64,000 nucleotides of DNA from Molanna angustata (GCA_963576475.1 OY754975.1:16019469-16083468); one strand, 5' to 3'. Positions 49,601 through 59,995 are shown, counted from the stretch's first letter. Numbers and translations: made by a program. The notes: generated by a model from the letters alone, not told the origin.

Positions 49601-52600
49601 ATAGATCCAAACCGTTTGGATGAGCTTATTTACAATACCTTTTTCAATCTTAGATTTCTGTCATATATTGTTTTTAGCATAATCTATTTAACATTGAGAA
49701 TCCTATTTCTTTTTTTTATGCGCAATACCTCAATTAACTCGATGTTGTGAGGAGTCAAGAGACGCGTAAGGAATTTCGGCCGGTGATTGATAAAGGTGTA
49801 ATGAAAATTTGGACGTGAGCCAATTTATACAAAAATGAACGCGTGCAATAAAAAGATAGTAGATCCTTGGCAGTGAAGAGTTCTCCAATGGAACGACAGA
49901 TGGTTATAAAGTACCGAGAGTAATAAACAAATTAGTACATTAGACATATCGTGACAACTTATATAGACAAGAGGGAACATTAACACACTCGTATATAGCA
50001 AATAAAAACATCCTATAAATTTGGTCATTAGGTACCTATATTAATTTTTTTGTATATTCATGACTAGGAGAGTTTTTGTTATTCGGCAAGAGTTTTATTA
50101 AGGCCGGTTGCCACCTGACGCCAAGGCATTCATCATCTCAAGATGTGGGCGTCGCCGTTGACACTTTGGGTTGTTCTTCCGCCGCCTGCCCTTCTATGAG
50201 CTCCAACCCATGCTCACAGCACCATCTTGACCTCTACTCCAGATATGCCAGAGAAGCCTAAAGACGGAGGTTTTATTGGGAGTATCCATCTCCTACCTGT
50301 TGGTCCGCGGGAGCTATTTCATTTCACTCCTACCCCTCTAATGCTTATAAAGAGCACGACGATGAGCATTCCTCTATCCGTCACCTGAGGACACGCTGTC
50401 TAGGGTGCAGGCTCCCTTGAGAGGATCCCCCGGTATGTTAGTGTGATGTATACCCAACATCACACAAATAGATAAGAATAAAATAAATATAATTACGTAA
50501 AATTCAACAGGTATTGAATATAAAATTTACATACAAATTCAGAAAATTGAGGACTACGTTAGATCAGCAAGCGAATAATGAAAAATATTTACCGCAACAG
50601 TGCGTCAGAAAAGACTACAGAATGTGTTACAAAACATTAAATATAACTGACGGATACAAAATTCACAATAAAATCCAACCAATTAAATCATTTGAGTAAG
50701 TACCTACATAAGAAACCATACTAAAACGTACATTCTACATCAGTAAGTTGTCAATATGTGTACAAGAGAGAATAAAAGAGAGAATTATTGAGTATGCATG
50801 CACCAATAGGTTGCCGATTGAATATTGTGCAGATTACAATCTGAATAACTCTGAACAACATCCGCGTTGACTTTCGGTAGGTATCATCTCTTGTACAATG
50901 CCAAACAAACCAATTTATTCATTTTTCATTTATTCATTTACTTTTACACAAAAAATATTTAATATACATACAGCGCAAGTGACAACAATAAGAAAAATTT
51001 TAGAACATATAAAATTTCAAAATTACATTACATTTTACAGTAGGTATATCATACATTTTAATAATGAAAATACAATTTACAGAGGGAATGTAATTTTTCC
51101 AAACTACTACGCTGCATTAAATATATTGTCTCATTGGACGCCCAACTAGGTAAACCTGTTTTAGGACGTCTGATAAGTAGTAGTACTTGTCAATTAGTAT
51201 CAATTACCAGTATCAGCACATACATAATGGTACAAAATATGTAGGCTTTACAAAGTTAATAATCTGAATATACTAGAGTGCAGTCAATATATTATTTGAC
51301 TCCTCTATACCAATGGATATAAGCCAAGCAATTATTGTTTTTTTTAGCACAACTCTTTTCATCATTTTCCAATCATCAGGCAGTATGTTAAACATTTTGG
51401 GGCCAAGAAAGTTAAAATTACGTTGAGCGAATGTGGTTTTTGTTTTTTTCTTTATAATAATGGACTTTTGAGAATTACGAGTGGGGTATGAGTGGGTAGC
51501 TATCGGATATTCCTGTCTATGTTTGTGAGTATGTAGAATTATTTTGCTAATGTATAGTTGTCTAACATTTAGGACTTTAAAATCAGTAAATAATTGATTA
51601 CTGGGATATCTGAATGGTTTATTAAGTATTATTCGTATTATTGATTTTTGAACTTTTAAAAGTGGATCCATAACGGTCATACTACATCCCCCCCATCCAA
51701 TACATCCATACTGCATCACCGAATTACATAGTGCATAGTAAATTTGTCTTAGATCCTGAATTTCAAGGATATTTTTGGTGTTGACAAATATAAATATGAG
51801 TTTTTTCAACTTTTTGCAAATATAATCTACATGTACATTCCATTTAAGAAATTTATCTATGTATATGCCCAAATATTTCACACTTTCGACTGAATCAATA
51901 GTTTTACAATCGCATATATTTAAAGTACTTGGAGATATACATTGGTGTATTTTTATCAGTTGTGGGTTTTTTGGTTGACCGGTTTCAGTTGGACTGAAAC
52001 ATATCGTTTTTGTTTTTTCCACATTTAATGTTAGCAAATTACAGTTTAGCCATTCTTTAACCTCGTTGATATCCTTTTCAGCTTTCCCGTGTACATTAGA
52101 CCAATTGCTATCTTCATATAATAACACTGTGTCATCCGCAAATGTAATTATATGTCCCGTTCTTTTGCTATTGCATAGCTCGTTGATGTAGATTGTAAAT
52201 AGAATCGGTCCCAGTGTACTACCTTGAGGCACTCCAAATCGCAGTTCTTCACATTCACTGAATGTATCATCAACTCTTACTTTTTGGGTTCGTCCTGTAA
52301 TATAGCTTTTCATCCAATTAAGTAGGTTATTTTTGATACCAATATTAGATAGTCTTTTGATTAGAATTTGGTGTGAGATAGTGTCAAACGCTTTAGCTAA
52401 ATCTAAGAATATAGCAATACATTTTTTTCCATTGTCGACCTGATGCGTAATAATATCAGTAAGTCTGGCAATTGCGTCATCAGCTCCTAAATCGTTTCGA
52501 AAGCCGAATTGATTCTGTGAGAGAATATTGTATTTATTAAAATATGTTGTTAGGCGACTTTTAACAATTTTTTCGATTATTTTCGCACTTGTATTAAGTA

Positions 52601-55396
52601 AAGATATAGGTCTGTAATTTTCAATTTGGGTTTTAGAGCCATTTTTGTGAATCGGGATTACAGTGGATTCTTTTAAATGGTTAGGGAATATTCCTTGTGA
52701 AAAACTTAAATTAAATATATGCGCTAGGGGAATAGATACTTGATGTTTTAGTGTTTTTAGTAATTTTGAGCTAATGTCATCTGGACCCATCGCATGCGTG
52801 TTCTTCAATTCATCGATAAACTTAACAATTTCCGTTGGTGAAGTTTTAATATCCGTTATTTGATAGGGGACTGATATTTCATTGATATTTTGTTGTATAG
52901 AATTTTCTGTTTGTTTATTAGTATATTTTAGAATATCATTAGCTAATCTAGATCCAACTGAGGTGAAATGTTTGTTTGCAAGGTTAGCAATTGTTTTTTT
53001 ATCTTCAATTGTTATGTTATCGATTACTATTCGTTGGAATTGAGATGATATATTTGTTTTTGTTTTAGTTATTTCGCGCATTATGTTCCACATAGTTTTG
53101 GGTGATTTTGAATTATCCTCATATAATATTTTCTTGTAGTAATTTATTTTAGCCGTATTCAGGACAGCTTTGCATATATTTCTATATGTTTTGTATTCAT
53201 GTTGTAATAAAAAATTTTCAGCGTTTTTATTTGCTTTGCTATGTAATTTATTTCTTTTATGTATACATTTAACGATACTGTCTGTTATCCAAGGAGTAAA
53301 TCTCATTTTAGCATTTGATATAAATTTATTACATGTATGTTTATCAATATATATTTTTAATATTTTTATAAATTTATTCATGGCTGTATCTGTATCATGT
53401 ATGTTTAGGATAGTTTGCCAGTTTTCATCATGTAATTCTTTTATAAGCTCAACATAATTAGTTTCCTTGAAGTATCTTTGTTTCGTTATATTAGATTTAC
53501 CTTTTATGCAAAGTGCTGTTGCGTAGTGGTCAGATACAGTGGTTTTAAAAATATACGAGTCAAAGTTCAAAATATTTTTAATATTTATATGATCAATGCA
53601 GGAATTACTTCCTTTGAATTCTCTGGTTGGTGAAGTTATCGTTAGGTGGAAACCATTTTCTGTTAATAAACAGGTATAGTCTATAGAGTTAGAATTCCTA
53701 GTAGCCAGAGTGTTGATGTTTAAATCACCAATAATTATCTGTCGATTACTTTTTGTTTCAATCAAGATCTGTTGCAAAGCTTGGAGAAATGGTTCTATAT
53801 TCTGAAATGAAGGAGATCTATACATAGCCAGTATGTCTAAATCCTTAATTGTTATTTTAAGACAGTTAGCTTGTGGTAAGTGTACTTCTGTAACAAGTGC
53901 TAGTAGAGTATTATGAATATATATAACAATTCCGCTGCTTTTATTTAAAATATTATTTGTATGATATTCTTTATAGTTTGGTAGAGATTTTGTAATATAA
54001 TTTTCGTTCAGCCAGCACTCTGTTAGTATTATAATGTCAAAATGGTTGTTGAATTTGTCTAAGAAAATCAAAAAGTCATCAATATTATTTATGCTTCTAA
54101 TATTTTGGTGAATAATTTTAAATTGACAATTGTCCCAATTGATATTTTTAATAATGTTTAAATCATCCAAAATAATGTTCTTTTTGTCGAATTGTAATTT
54201 GTCGAGAATATCTATTTTATTGTAAGACATTTTTATTTCTGTAACACACACAGTACATGTCATTCATACTAGTTGCAGCACTTTTGTATTTCAGAAACTT
54301 AAGTTTGGATTTCTTATAAATATTAAAATTAGCAGATAGGCTAAATAAAGGATTCTTGTAATTTAGATGTACTTGTGAGATGACAATTAACGAGTAGGTA
54401 CATAATATATATAGATACAGTAATTTCAATATCCAGTATGAGGTGCTTTTTGTTATGTATAATGATTGCAAGGAGTTACGACATATATAATTATTTTTCA
54501 TGAAATTATACGAAAAATGTATTTTTGTATGTGTGAGACAAAAATTTACGAGTAATAATATGTCTAGGTAACAGTGGCAGCTTGAAATAAAAGTTGACTT
54601 AACATCTAATAAAACATTTAAAGAAGATTCCATATCGTAAGTTTTTTGTTAGGAATACAGAATGCAAGGGCTTGTAAAATATATAAATATTTTCCTAACT
54701 TTAGGCACAATTTTTTGGTATATGTAAGACAAATAAATACATGTATACATTTGGAAGTTACAGTGACAACTGAAAAAAAAAAAAAACACAATATTTATAC
54801 AGTAAACTTGTTATACACGATAATTTAGGTACAGCTTTTATAGATAATATAATAATATAAGATACTTTTTTTTGTAGTGTATAATGATAGCAAGGGATTG
54901 TAATATAACTCAGAAAAACACAGTATTTATACAGTAAACTTATTATAGACGATAATTTAGGTACAACTTTTATAGATGATATAATAAGATAAGATATTTT
55001 TTTTGTAGTGTATAATGATTGCAAGGGATTGCAATATATTAAGTATATGATTATTTTCTTGAATTTAAATTAATATTCTATTTAATTATTATAATTTTTT
55101 ACTTGATATTAATCGAGAGATTTCCTGTTTTTACGAGTGAGGCAAAAAAAAAAAAAAAAAATTATAACTGGTTATCATATAAGACAAAAATACAGTATCG
55201 CCATGTATTTTTGTAGCTAAACACGTCTTGGGATGTACAATTCAAATATTATTATTAGTTAACGTTGCATTTTTGTAACAGCTATAGTTATTTTTATTCA
55301 AACAAAAACTTATTTCACAATATTGATAAACCTCGCATAAAAGTGGAAACAAGACGGCACGAAGAAATTTTGCAGTTGAATAAGTTTAAATTTGTG
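46686..55396 (+). CDS. Unidentified spliced gene, three linked exons (ends not placed)
   Basis: Exons 46686-46831, 50511-50695 and 55282-55396 each have a good acceptor (cttattccag, attcaacag, ttttgtaacag) and donor (atg|gtgaat, ga|gtaagta, gtg|gtgaga). Joined, they stay in one frame: GFEPSAIRQLDGIVAPHERL ... WLRYEPKQNYYNM, then VLNIKFTYKFRKLRTTLDQQ ... ITDGYKIHNKIQPIKSF, then DYSYFYSNKNLFHNIDKPRI ... LQLNKFKFV. The product is basic, rich in Tyr, Lys and Asn, with no membrane segment. I do not recognise the family. The acceptor at 46685 needs an upstream exon (possibly 43700-43805) and the last donor needs a downstream one (possibly leading to 59772-59995). Intron 2 contains the antisense LINE. 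Confidence 0.5.
46995..47158 (-). mobile_element. tRNA-derived SINE, family 2 (copy 3, head truncated)
   Basis: The minus strand has B-box-like ctgggatcgatccccagt, then a body with tgcttgtctgggctggaaac, and the tail aattgctatatggcattaaa. The 5' tRNA half is lost where the LINE fragment begins. Confidence 0.75.
47150..47810 (+). mobile_element. 5'-truncated LINE C-terminus and 3' UTR
   Basis: An open frame reads LYRRRLLDVSFLHKLVNGAT, then NFHVPNRRTR, ASTNYIFNSPIPRLHRLGNE and ends at 47460. The R-R-x-L-x-D-x-x-F-L-x-K-x-x-N-G pattern is typical of the C-terminus of Jockey/CR1-like LINEs. The T-rich 3' UTR ends near 47800 with an aataaaaagg-type tail. Confidence 0.7.
48413..48795. mobile_element. 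Foldback MITE with ~110-bp arms
   Basis: The left arm (aatggctgtttttttatatt ... aggtatgaaaaaggta ... gggattggttgcgtttac ... aggtgaaaattgcagatttt) is inverted in the right arm (48645-48795) with scattered differences. The centre contains a non-repeated ~110 bp. No frame is present. It lies in intron 1 of the unidentified + strand gene. Confidence 0.8.
48950..49620 (-). mobile_element. Broken LINE C-terminal segments
   Basis: On the minus strand DRAGWRQFLEEAMAHTGL precedes a stop near 48960. Farther upstream (49560-49360) ATRGHYDTQSDGHTSAGQRT and nearby words occur. Both belong to the region after the catalytic palm in RTE-like moth LINEs. The order along the minus strand is correct, but stops and gaps intervene. 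Confidence 0.6.
50090..50470. repeat. GC-richer dispersed-repeat candidate
   Basis: The block (from about aggccggttgccacctgacg to gatcccccggtatgttagtg) is GC-richer than its flanks and lacks an open frame. Its style fits the 3' UTR of a non-LTR element. It directly precedes the acceptor of the exon at 50511. Confidence 0.4.
51273..54263 (-). CDS. LINE polyprotein: AP endonuclease and reverse transcriptase
   Basis: The frame is uninterrupted for 996 codons. The N-terminal apurinic-type endonuclease has HQNIRS (52-57), TECWL (81-85), GDLN (179-182) and SDH (244-246), all expected catalytic motifs. The reverse transcriptase follows: VIPIHKNG, NYRPISLL (549-556), QFGFR (585-589), FLDLAKAFD (619-627), GVPQGS (677-682) and FADD (708-711), then KYLGIYID and a Jockey/CR1-like C-terminal part. 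It nicks DNA and primes reverse transcription from the nick. The start may be Met1 or Met12 (MSYNK). No ORF1 (gag-like) frame was found upstream. Intact catalytic residues suggest recent activity. Clade is uncertain (CR1/Daphne/Jockey group). Confidence 0.93.
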   Translation of the reverse strand: MTCTVCVTEIKMSYNKIDILDKLQFDKKNIILDDLNIIKNINWDNCQFKIIHQNIRSINNIDDFLIFLDKFNNHFDIIILTECWLNENYITKSLPNYKEYHTNNILNKSSGIVIYIHNTLLALVTEVHLPQANCLKITIKDLDILAMYRSPSFQNIEPFLQALQQILIETKSNRQIIIGDLNINTLATRNSNSIDYTCLLTENGFHLTITSPTREFKGSNSCIDHINIKNILNFDSYIFKTTVSDHYATALCIKGKSNITKQRYFKETNYVELIKELHDENWQTILNIHDTDTAMNKFIKILKIYIDKHTCNKFISNAKMRFTPWITDSIVKCIHKRNKLHSKANKNAENFLLQHEYKTYRNICKAVLNTAKINYYKKILYEDNSKSPKTMWNIMREITKTKTNISSQFQRIVIDNITIEDKKTIANLANKHFTSVGSRLANDILKYTNKQTENSIQQNINEISVPYQITDIKTSPTEIVKFIDELKNTHAMGPDDISSKLLKTLKHQVSIPLAHIFNLSFSQGIFPNHLKESTVIPIHKNGSKTQIENYRPISLLNTSAKIIEKIVKSRLTTYFNKYNILSQNQFGFRNDLGADDAIARLTDIITHQVDNGKKCIAIFLDLAKAFDTISHQILIKRLSNIGIKNNLLNWMKSYITGRTQKVRVDDTFSECEELRFGVPQGSTLGPILFTIYINELCNSKRTGHIITFADDTVLLYEDSNWSNVHGKAEKDINEVKEWLNCNLLTLNVEKTKTICFSPTETGQPKNPQLIKIHQCISPSTLNICDCKTIDSVESVKYLGIYIDKFLKWNVHVDYICKKLKKLIFIFVNTKNILEIQDLRQIYYALCNSVMQYGCIGWGGCSMTVMDPLLKVQKSIIRIILNKPFRYPSNQLFTDFKVLNVRQLYISKIILHTHKHRQEYPIATHSYPTRNSQKSIIIKKKTKTTFAQRNFNFLGPKMFNILPDDWKMMKRVVLKKTIIAWLISIGIEESNNILTAL
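54440..55190 (-). repeat. Tandem 5' units of the LINE, ~132 bp
   Basis: acagtaaacttgttatacac at 54799 and acagtaaacttattatagac at 54931 begin two units 132 bp apart. Each runs through ataatttaggtac(a)gctttt-like and tagtgtataatgat(a/t)gcaaggga words. A more diverged third unit is recognisable to the left (from about 54450). Their position just 5' of the LINE frame resembles promoter monomers of some LINEs. Confidence 0.7.
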
Positions 55397-55412
55397 GTGA
55401 GAAATGAAAAAT

Positions 55413-55830
55413 ATGGATCGATCAGGAGACAGGAGCGTTCGATCGATCAATGGATCAATCAGGAGACAGGAGCGATCGATCGATCAGGAAACAGGAGCGA
55501 TCAATGGATCAATCAGGAGACGACAGGAGCGATCGATCGATCAACGGATCGATCAGGAAACAGGAGCGATCGATCGATCAATTTGATCAGGAGACAGGAG
55601 TGATCAATTGATCGATCAGGAGACAGGAGCGATCGATCGATCAATGGATCGATCAGGAAACAGGAGCGATCAATGGATCAATCAGGAGACGACAGGAGCG
55701 ATCGATCGATCAACGGATCGATCAGGAAACAGGAGCGATCGATCGATCAATTTGATCAGGAGACAGGAGTGATCAATTGATCGATCAGGAGACAGGAGCG
55801 ATCGATCGATCAATGGATCGATCAGGAGCT
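55413..55830. repeat. GATC-rich satellite with 169-bp higher-order unit
   Basis: Short motifs aggagacaggagcgatcgat and gatcaatggatcaatcagga alternate. A longer block repeats with a 169-bp period (caatggatcaatcaggagac at 55502 and 55671). Open frames rich in Arg, Ser, Ile and Asp across it are by-products of the repeat. It begins about 15 bases after the donor of the exon ending at 55396. Confidence 0.92.
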
Positions 55831-55844
55831 CTATGAGCTCTATG

Positions 55845-56015
55845 GCCGACCGCCGTGGCACAGTTGGTAAGCCGTTTCTGTGCGGCGTCCTGGGTCGGAT
55901 ACCCAGCAGAGGACAAATTTATTTAAATTAATTTCTCAAGCTAATATTGCTTCTTTGGGCTGGAAACACTGGTTAATTGGAAGAAATTGCCGTATGTCGA
56001 CCTTGTGGCTCTGAC
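55845..56015 (+). mobile_element. tRNA-derived SINE, family 2 (copy 4)
   Basis: The head ccgccgtggcacagttggta is a clear A-box, and gggtcggatacccagcagag is the B-box region. The body attgcttctttgggctggaa and ggaagaaattgccgtat tail follow. Confidence 0.85.
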
Positions 56016-56029
56016 CTTGTCGAAACTAT

Positions 56030-56160
56030 CGACCTTGTGGCTGTTGGTTAGGTATCTGAATGCTGATCCAAGGGTCCCTGGTTCGATTCCCAGTGGAGAC
56101 AGTTTTTAATTGTGTCTTCAGTGAGACGATTAATATCGTAAGTCTCTAGAATGTGGCAAC
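56030..56160 (+). mobile_element. Second tRNA-like head (SINE of another type)
   Basis: ccttgtggctgttggttagg resembles an A-box and ccctggttcgattcccagtg is an excellent B-box with a paired T-arm. It directly follows the family-2 SINE and is followed by a non-tRNA body (gtgtcttcagtgagacgatt). Another SINE type is more likely than a tRNA gene because no anticodon arm forms cleanly. Confidence 0.6.
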
Positions 56161-56198
56161 TTTTTATTGGATGCGTGTTAAACAAATATTTGACATAG

Positions 56199-56404
56199 TA
56201 CCTGTTAGTTGCCCGAGAAGCAATATAAATTAATTAAATAAATATTCATTCATTTCTACCATCACGGCGCGGCGTATCCCACAATGTGGGGTAACCAGAA
56301 CAGGTATTGCGGGTGTGCATTAAAGGAAGTACGACACATGTCTCACCTATAGACATGTGTCGTACTTCCTTTATAATGTACCTGTTAGTTGCACGAGAAA
56401 CAAA
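56199..56404. repeat. Direct repeat enclosing a SINE-3 tail and a 23-bp hairpin
   Basis: acctgttagttgc(c/a)cgagaa recurs at 56201 and 56380. Between them lie a family-3 SINE tail on the minus strand (56246-56315) and a perfect hairpin with arms 56321-56343 and 56351-56373 (taaaggaagtacgacacatg...). The arrangement suggests insertion plus duplication. Confidence 0.7.
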
Positions 56405-56711
56405 ATAAAAATATGTCAACAAACTCACCACTTGCGCAGGGTGCAAGGAAGTGTTTACTATTATTATTATTATGAGACAGAGAAGATAAGAAAATCGTTT
56501 AAAAATGTGGATTGCGAATTTATCCTAATATGGATTTTAAAGTGATCAAATTTTTATGCCAATCTTTCTAGTTTTAAGTATATTTCAAATTGCGTGCTGC
56601 AAGTATGCAATTACGATGTTGGTTTTCCTAGCGAAGAAAAATTTTCGTCGCTAACCAATAACAGTATGACGCTATTAGACTGCATACAAAGCTGTAATCA
56701 ATTAATCAATT

Positions 56712-56875
56712 AAGCCCTGTAGGTGCCTTGATTTCCCGGTTCTCCTACAATAAATATTCCAACTTCGTCTCTATTGAGATAATTAAAAATCTGTTAAAAA
56801 ATATCTTTGACCCCCGACAGGGAAAAAAATCCAATGTTTGCGCATATGCAATAATAAAAAATATATTCAATTAAT
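56712..56875. repeat. Dispersed repeat shared with 31060-31300 (rearranged)
   Basis: It contains agccctgtaggtgccttgat ... cgtctctattgagataatta, the reverse complement of the first block at 31060, then ccaatgtttgcgcatatgca in the same orientation as there. Confidence 0.75.
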
Positions 56876-57640
56876 GGACACTGAATTTCTTTACATAATA
56901 CGAACATCAACGTAAAGTTGGTTATAAATAGATATTCGATACGTTAATAACTTTGAAAATGAAATACCGTGAACAAAGGTATAAATAAGCGACTCAAACC
57001 ACCGATTTAGTATACATACATTCATTTAGTAATTAAAAAAAGAAATAAAACATGTATAAAATCACTTACAAATATGATTCGATCCCTGAATATTAGGTAT
57101 ATGTTCGATAGTAAATCGTCAATCAAATAATGATTGTTTTAACAAATATAATATTGAACCAGGCTTGACTTGAATCACTGAAGATATGACAAAAAATGAT
57201 CGAAAATTTTAGAAGCACAGTTGGAACGTAGGTCGCGATAATAGTGACCATTAATGACTCAGCGAGACAAGAACACGCCATAATATTAACAAATAAAAAA
57301 TAACGAATGTGTCAAAATAAAAACCAAAGGCACACATTAAACATCCTACGAACGTTCGCTATCAGCTATCTGCAAATATGATAAGCAAACACGGGCAATG
57401 CCTCGCAAACAATACATTGTATGGGACACGCTCAAAACTGTTTTCGAATTGTATTCATATGCAAAATAACAATGCAAATATTATGCTATCATTGTTCAAA
57501 TCCAAGCGTTGGATTGTGTAAAATACGAGGGAAATGTTAAAATCTACAAATTTAAGCAATTTCGAAATCTGCAAACAAACTTTCGGAAATAAAAAAAACA
57601 CCAGATAAAATAAATTATTGCGTTATTTTTTTTAATGAAT

Positions 57641-57795
57641 ATACAAGTACATATACATCTTCCTATGTTCCCTAAAATAAGCATAAATGTTTGTGCTATA
57701 GATGAACGAAATCGGTCGAGGCAGGATTCGAACTCGCGACCAATGGATTACTAGCCCAGCGCGCTAACCGCTCTGCCATCGACTCATCTAATTTC
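57641..57795 (-). mobile_element. tRNA-derived SINE, family 1 (copy 2)
   Basis: On the minus strand gatggcagagcggttagcgc and gcgagttcgaatcctgcctc give the tRNA-like head. The family-1 body follows (tagcacaaacatttatgc, gggaacataggaagatgtat). Confidence 0.88.
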
Positions 57796-59019
57796 TAATT
57801 TATTTGAAAGAATCCTTTTATAAATCAAAACAATTTGTTTTGATTCCAGATATTTATTCAACGTTGTCGTTAGTTATTTAGTCCTACGACGACATTATCA
57901 ACACTATGTACAAGGCTGATAAATTATTAGTAATTTGCTAACATCGTAGATTGTAACAGTCAAAAATCAATATAAAGGTAGTGTAGAAATCAACAAACTG
58001 TCGAAGCTCTGTGTTCTGTAATTTTTATCGAACAAAATATATTATACGTGGATTTCTTCACTTATTTCAACGTCATTTAAAGTGGTAACTTTGCAATTCT
58101 TGAAATAAAAATCGGTAATTTCGTGTACGTCATTATACAAAAAAACCTAACCTAACATAATCGTAAACAAACTTTGAATTCAAATGACGTCCAAGAAACC
58201 GGATTGTACCTACCTAAAAATCAATGCTAAACAAATCACAGTTACTAACATATTATAAACATATTTTACTGATAAAAAAATGTATTCATAATATTAATTT
58301 CAATCGCGTACAAAAATGTCAACAATATGAAATGAACACGTGCAGAATAGCTTCAGAACAACGTTACGGAATGTGATATAATGAAATAACAATGATATTA
58401 CACATTATATCGAAGCCTTTTCCGTCTGTGCAAATATCGTAAAACAATATCATATTATTCTAGAAATTTCGTCTTGCTGGTTTTGCGCGAGTAGGTAAAT
58501 ATTGTGTTTCCATTTAAAATGATTTATAAACGTTGTTATCTTATCAAATTGATGTCGGCTGGTTGAAATTGGATCCTACAAGATGTACACGACACATTTT
58601 ATGTGACATCTTTCATTGCAGATTACGTAATAATACACTTTTGATATTGTCTGTAAGAAAATAATGCTCAAATAATATATCAGAAGTCTTATTCAACCAT
58701 TACCAATTTTTACGTGAATTTGGTTGGATAAAATACCATTTTCCACGATCAAAGTTATAAGAAACTATTATAGTTGAAAATGAGAATGACACAGTTTAGA
58801 GTTTTACCGATATTCAAATGTAATACAAACTGTTATCGGTCATTGAACGAACGTCCTCAAACACAATCCCCAAACATAACAGAGATAATATCATTCGTTG
58901 AAGAAGTAGTTGCAACAAATTCTAAAACATTCATCAAGTAGGTATACGAGAGAACAATAAATAAATATATAGAACTTGTGATTTACTTAGCAGAAACACA
59001 TGACATGGTCTAATGACAT
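57796..59019. other. Intergenic or intronic DNA, nothing identified
   Basis: No coding frame, RNA gene or repeat was supported in this AT-rich stretch. Confidence 0.5.
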
Positions 59020-59066
59020 GTGGATAACCAGAACGCAGAGTATAATATAATACCTACGGATAACCA

Positions 59067-59232
59067 GGGGGGGCAAATCCGGTTAAACCGTGGAATCAAA
59101 ATCTTCATGATAACCCGTATCGTGGATATAATTATCTTATGGAGTTATATAATATCTCAAGATATTATAGGACTCCATAATGATACGGGTAATTATGAGG
59201 GTTTTGATGAAGTTTTGACTTGTCCCCCACAA
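59067..59232. mobile_element. Small foldback MITE, family F (copy 3)
   Basis: The ends ggggggcaaatccggttaaa and ttttgacttgtcccccac are inverted. The middle pairs gataacccgtatcgtggata and its diverged partner, and gagttatataatatctcaag with its partner. Confidence 0.78.
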
Positions 59233-59771
59233 CGATATTAGAATTTTTATTTATAGGTAGGTAGGTATCTGAATTCCATAAATCCGTTTGAATTGATTGA
59301 ATGTTATTTAATTTTGGGGCAGAATTATGCATTGTTTTAAATTACGCCAAGCAAGATCTTCTTTAATTCACGAGCAAATATAATTGTAATACACCAATAT
59401 GTATTTGATATTATTGGAGATTTTTCATAATCACATATATAATGTGTTACGTAGCATGAACATGAGGAATTATTTTAATATGTTGTACGTACGTTAATCA
59501 AGTTATCATGCGACCGAATTATGTCTACACATTTTTACTACCCAGCGTTATTTTTTAATCTACAAGACTTAAATCTATGCCAATCGAAAAAAATAATGGA
59601 TGTAAAAAAAATTGCGGCTGCGGTCGTGTGACGTCAAGGCGGTCAAAAGTATAAAGAGACGTAAAACATTTTAATGGACACTTTTATCATATTCTGGCGT
59701 TGGAACATGCAACTTCAATCATAACTCAGAATCTTCAACGTGAGTAACAACCCATTTCAATTTCAATTAAG

Positions 59772-59995
59772 ATAAAGCGGGGAATTATTTTTGGGTAAGA
59801 ATGCGACGCAGATTATGCTTAGATATTCGAGTAGATATTATGGATAGGATAGGAAGGGATGCGGAGAATATTATAAGAGAGGAACGCAGTAGAAATATAG
59901 CCAGGTATCCGATAATAATATACAATAATTGGCACAGCGTCCGAGATTTATATTTAGAAGGCATCCATAAACAAGAATGTCCCTCGGAATGTTAG
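59772..59995 (+). CDS. Candidate terminal exon, unidentified
   Basis: After an acceptor-like ttcaattaag, a frame of 74 codons runs to a stop: GNYFWVRMRRRLCLDIRVDI, then MDRIGRDAENIIREERSRNI, ARYPIIIYNNWHSVRDLYLE and GIHKQECPSEC. It is highly charged and less biased than chance frames in this AT-rich DNA. The acceptor needs an incoming phase 1, whereas the exon ending at 55396 leaves in phase 0. A direct link therefore fails and an intermediate exon would be needed. It could also be an old transposon fragment. No family recognised. Confidence 0.3.

Larger units (their letters stand above)
50915..55260 (-). mobile_element. Near-complete non-LTR retrotransposon (approximate extent)
   Basis: It comprises a tandem-repeat 5' region (about 54440-55190), one long frame (51273-54263) and a 3' UTR ending in (aatgaataaat)-type repeats at about 50915-50945. 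The minus orientation is opposite to the unidentified + strand gene whose intron 2 it fills. A microsatellite-like 3' tail rather than poly-A is typical of CR1/Jockey-group elements. No target-site duplication could be fixed. Confidence 0.75.

Noticed and set aside
54217..54633. 138-codon minus frame just upstream of the LINE as its ORF1
   Set aside because: It is Tyr/Leu/Ser-rich with no zinc knuckle or gag-like motif and overlaps the start of the next frame in AT-rich repeats.
55265..55603. Arg/Ser/Ile/Asp-rich frames through the GATC satellite
   Set aside because: They are repeat translation; only the part up to 55396 looks like an exon, with a donor there.
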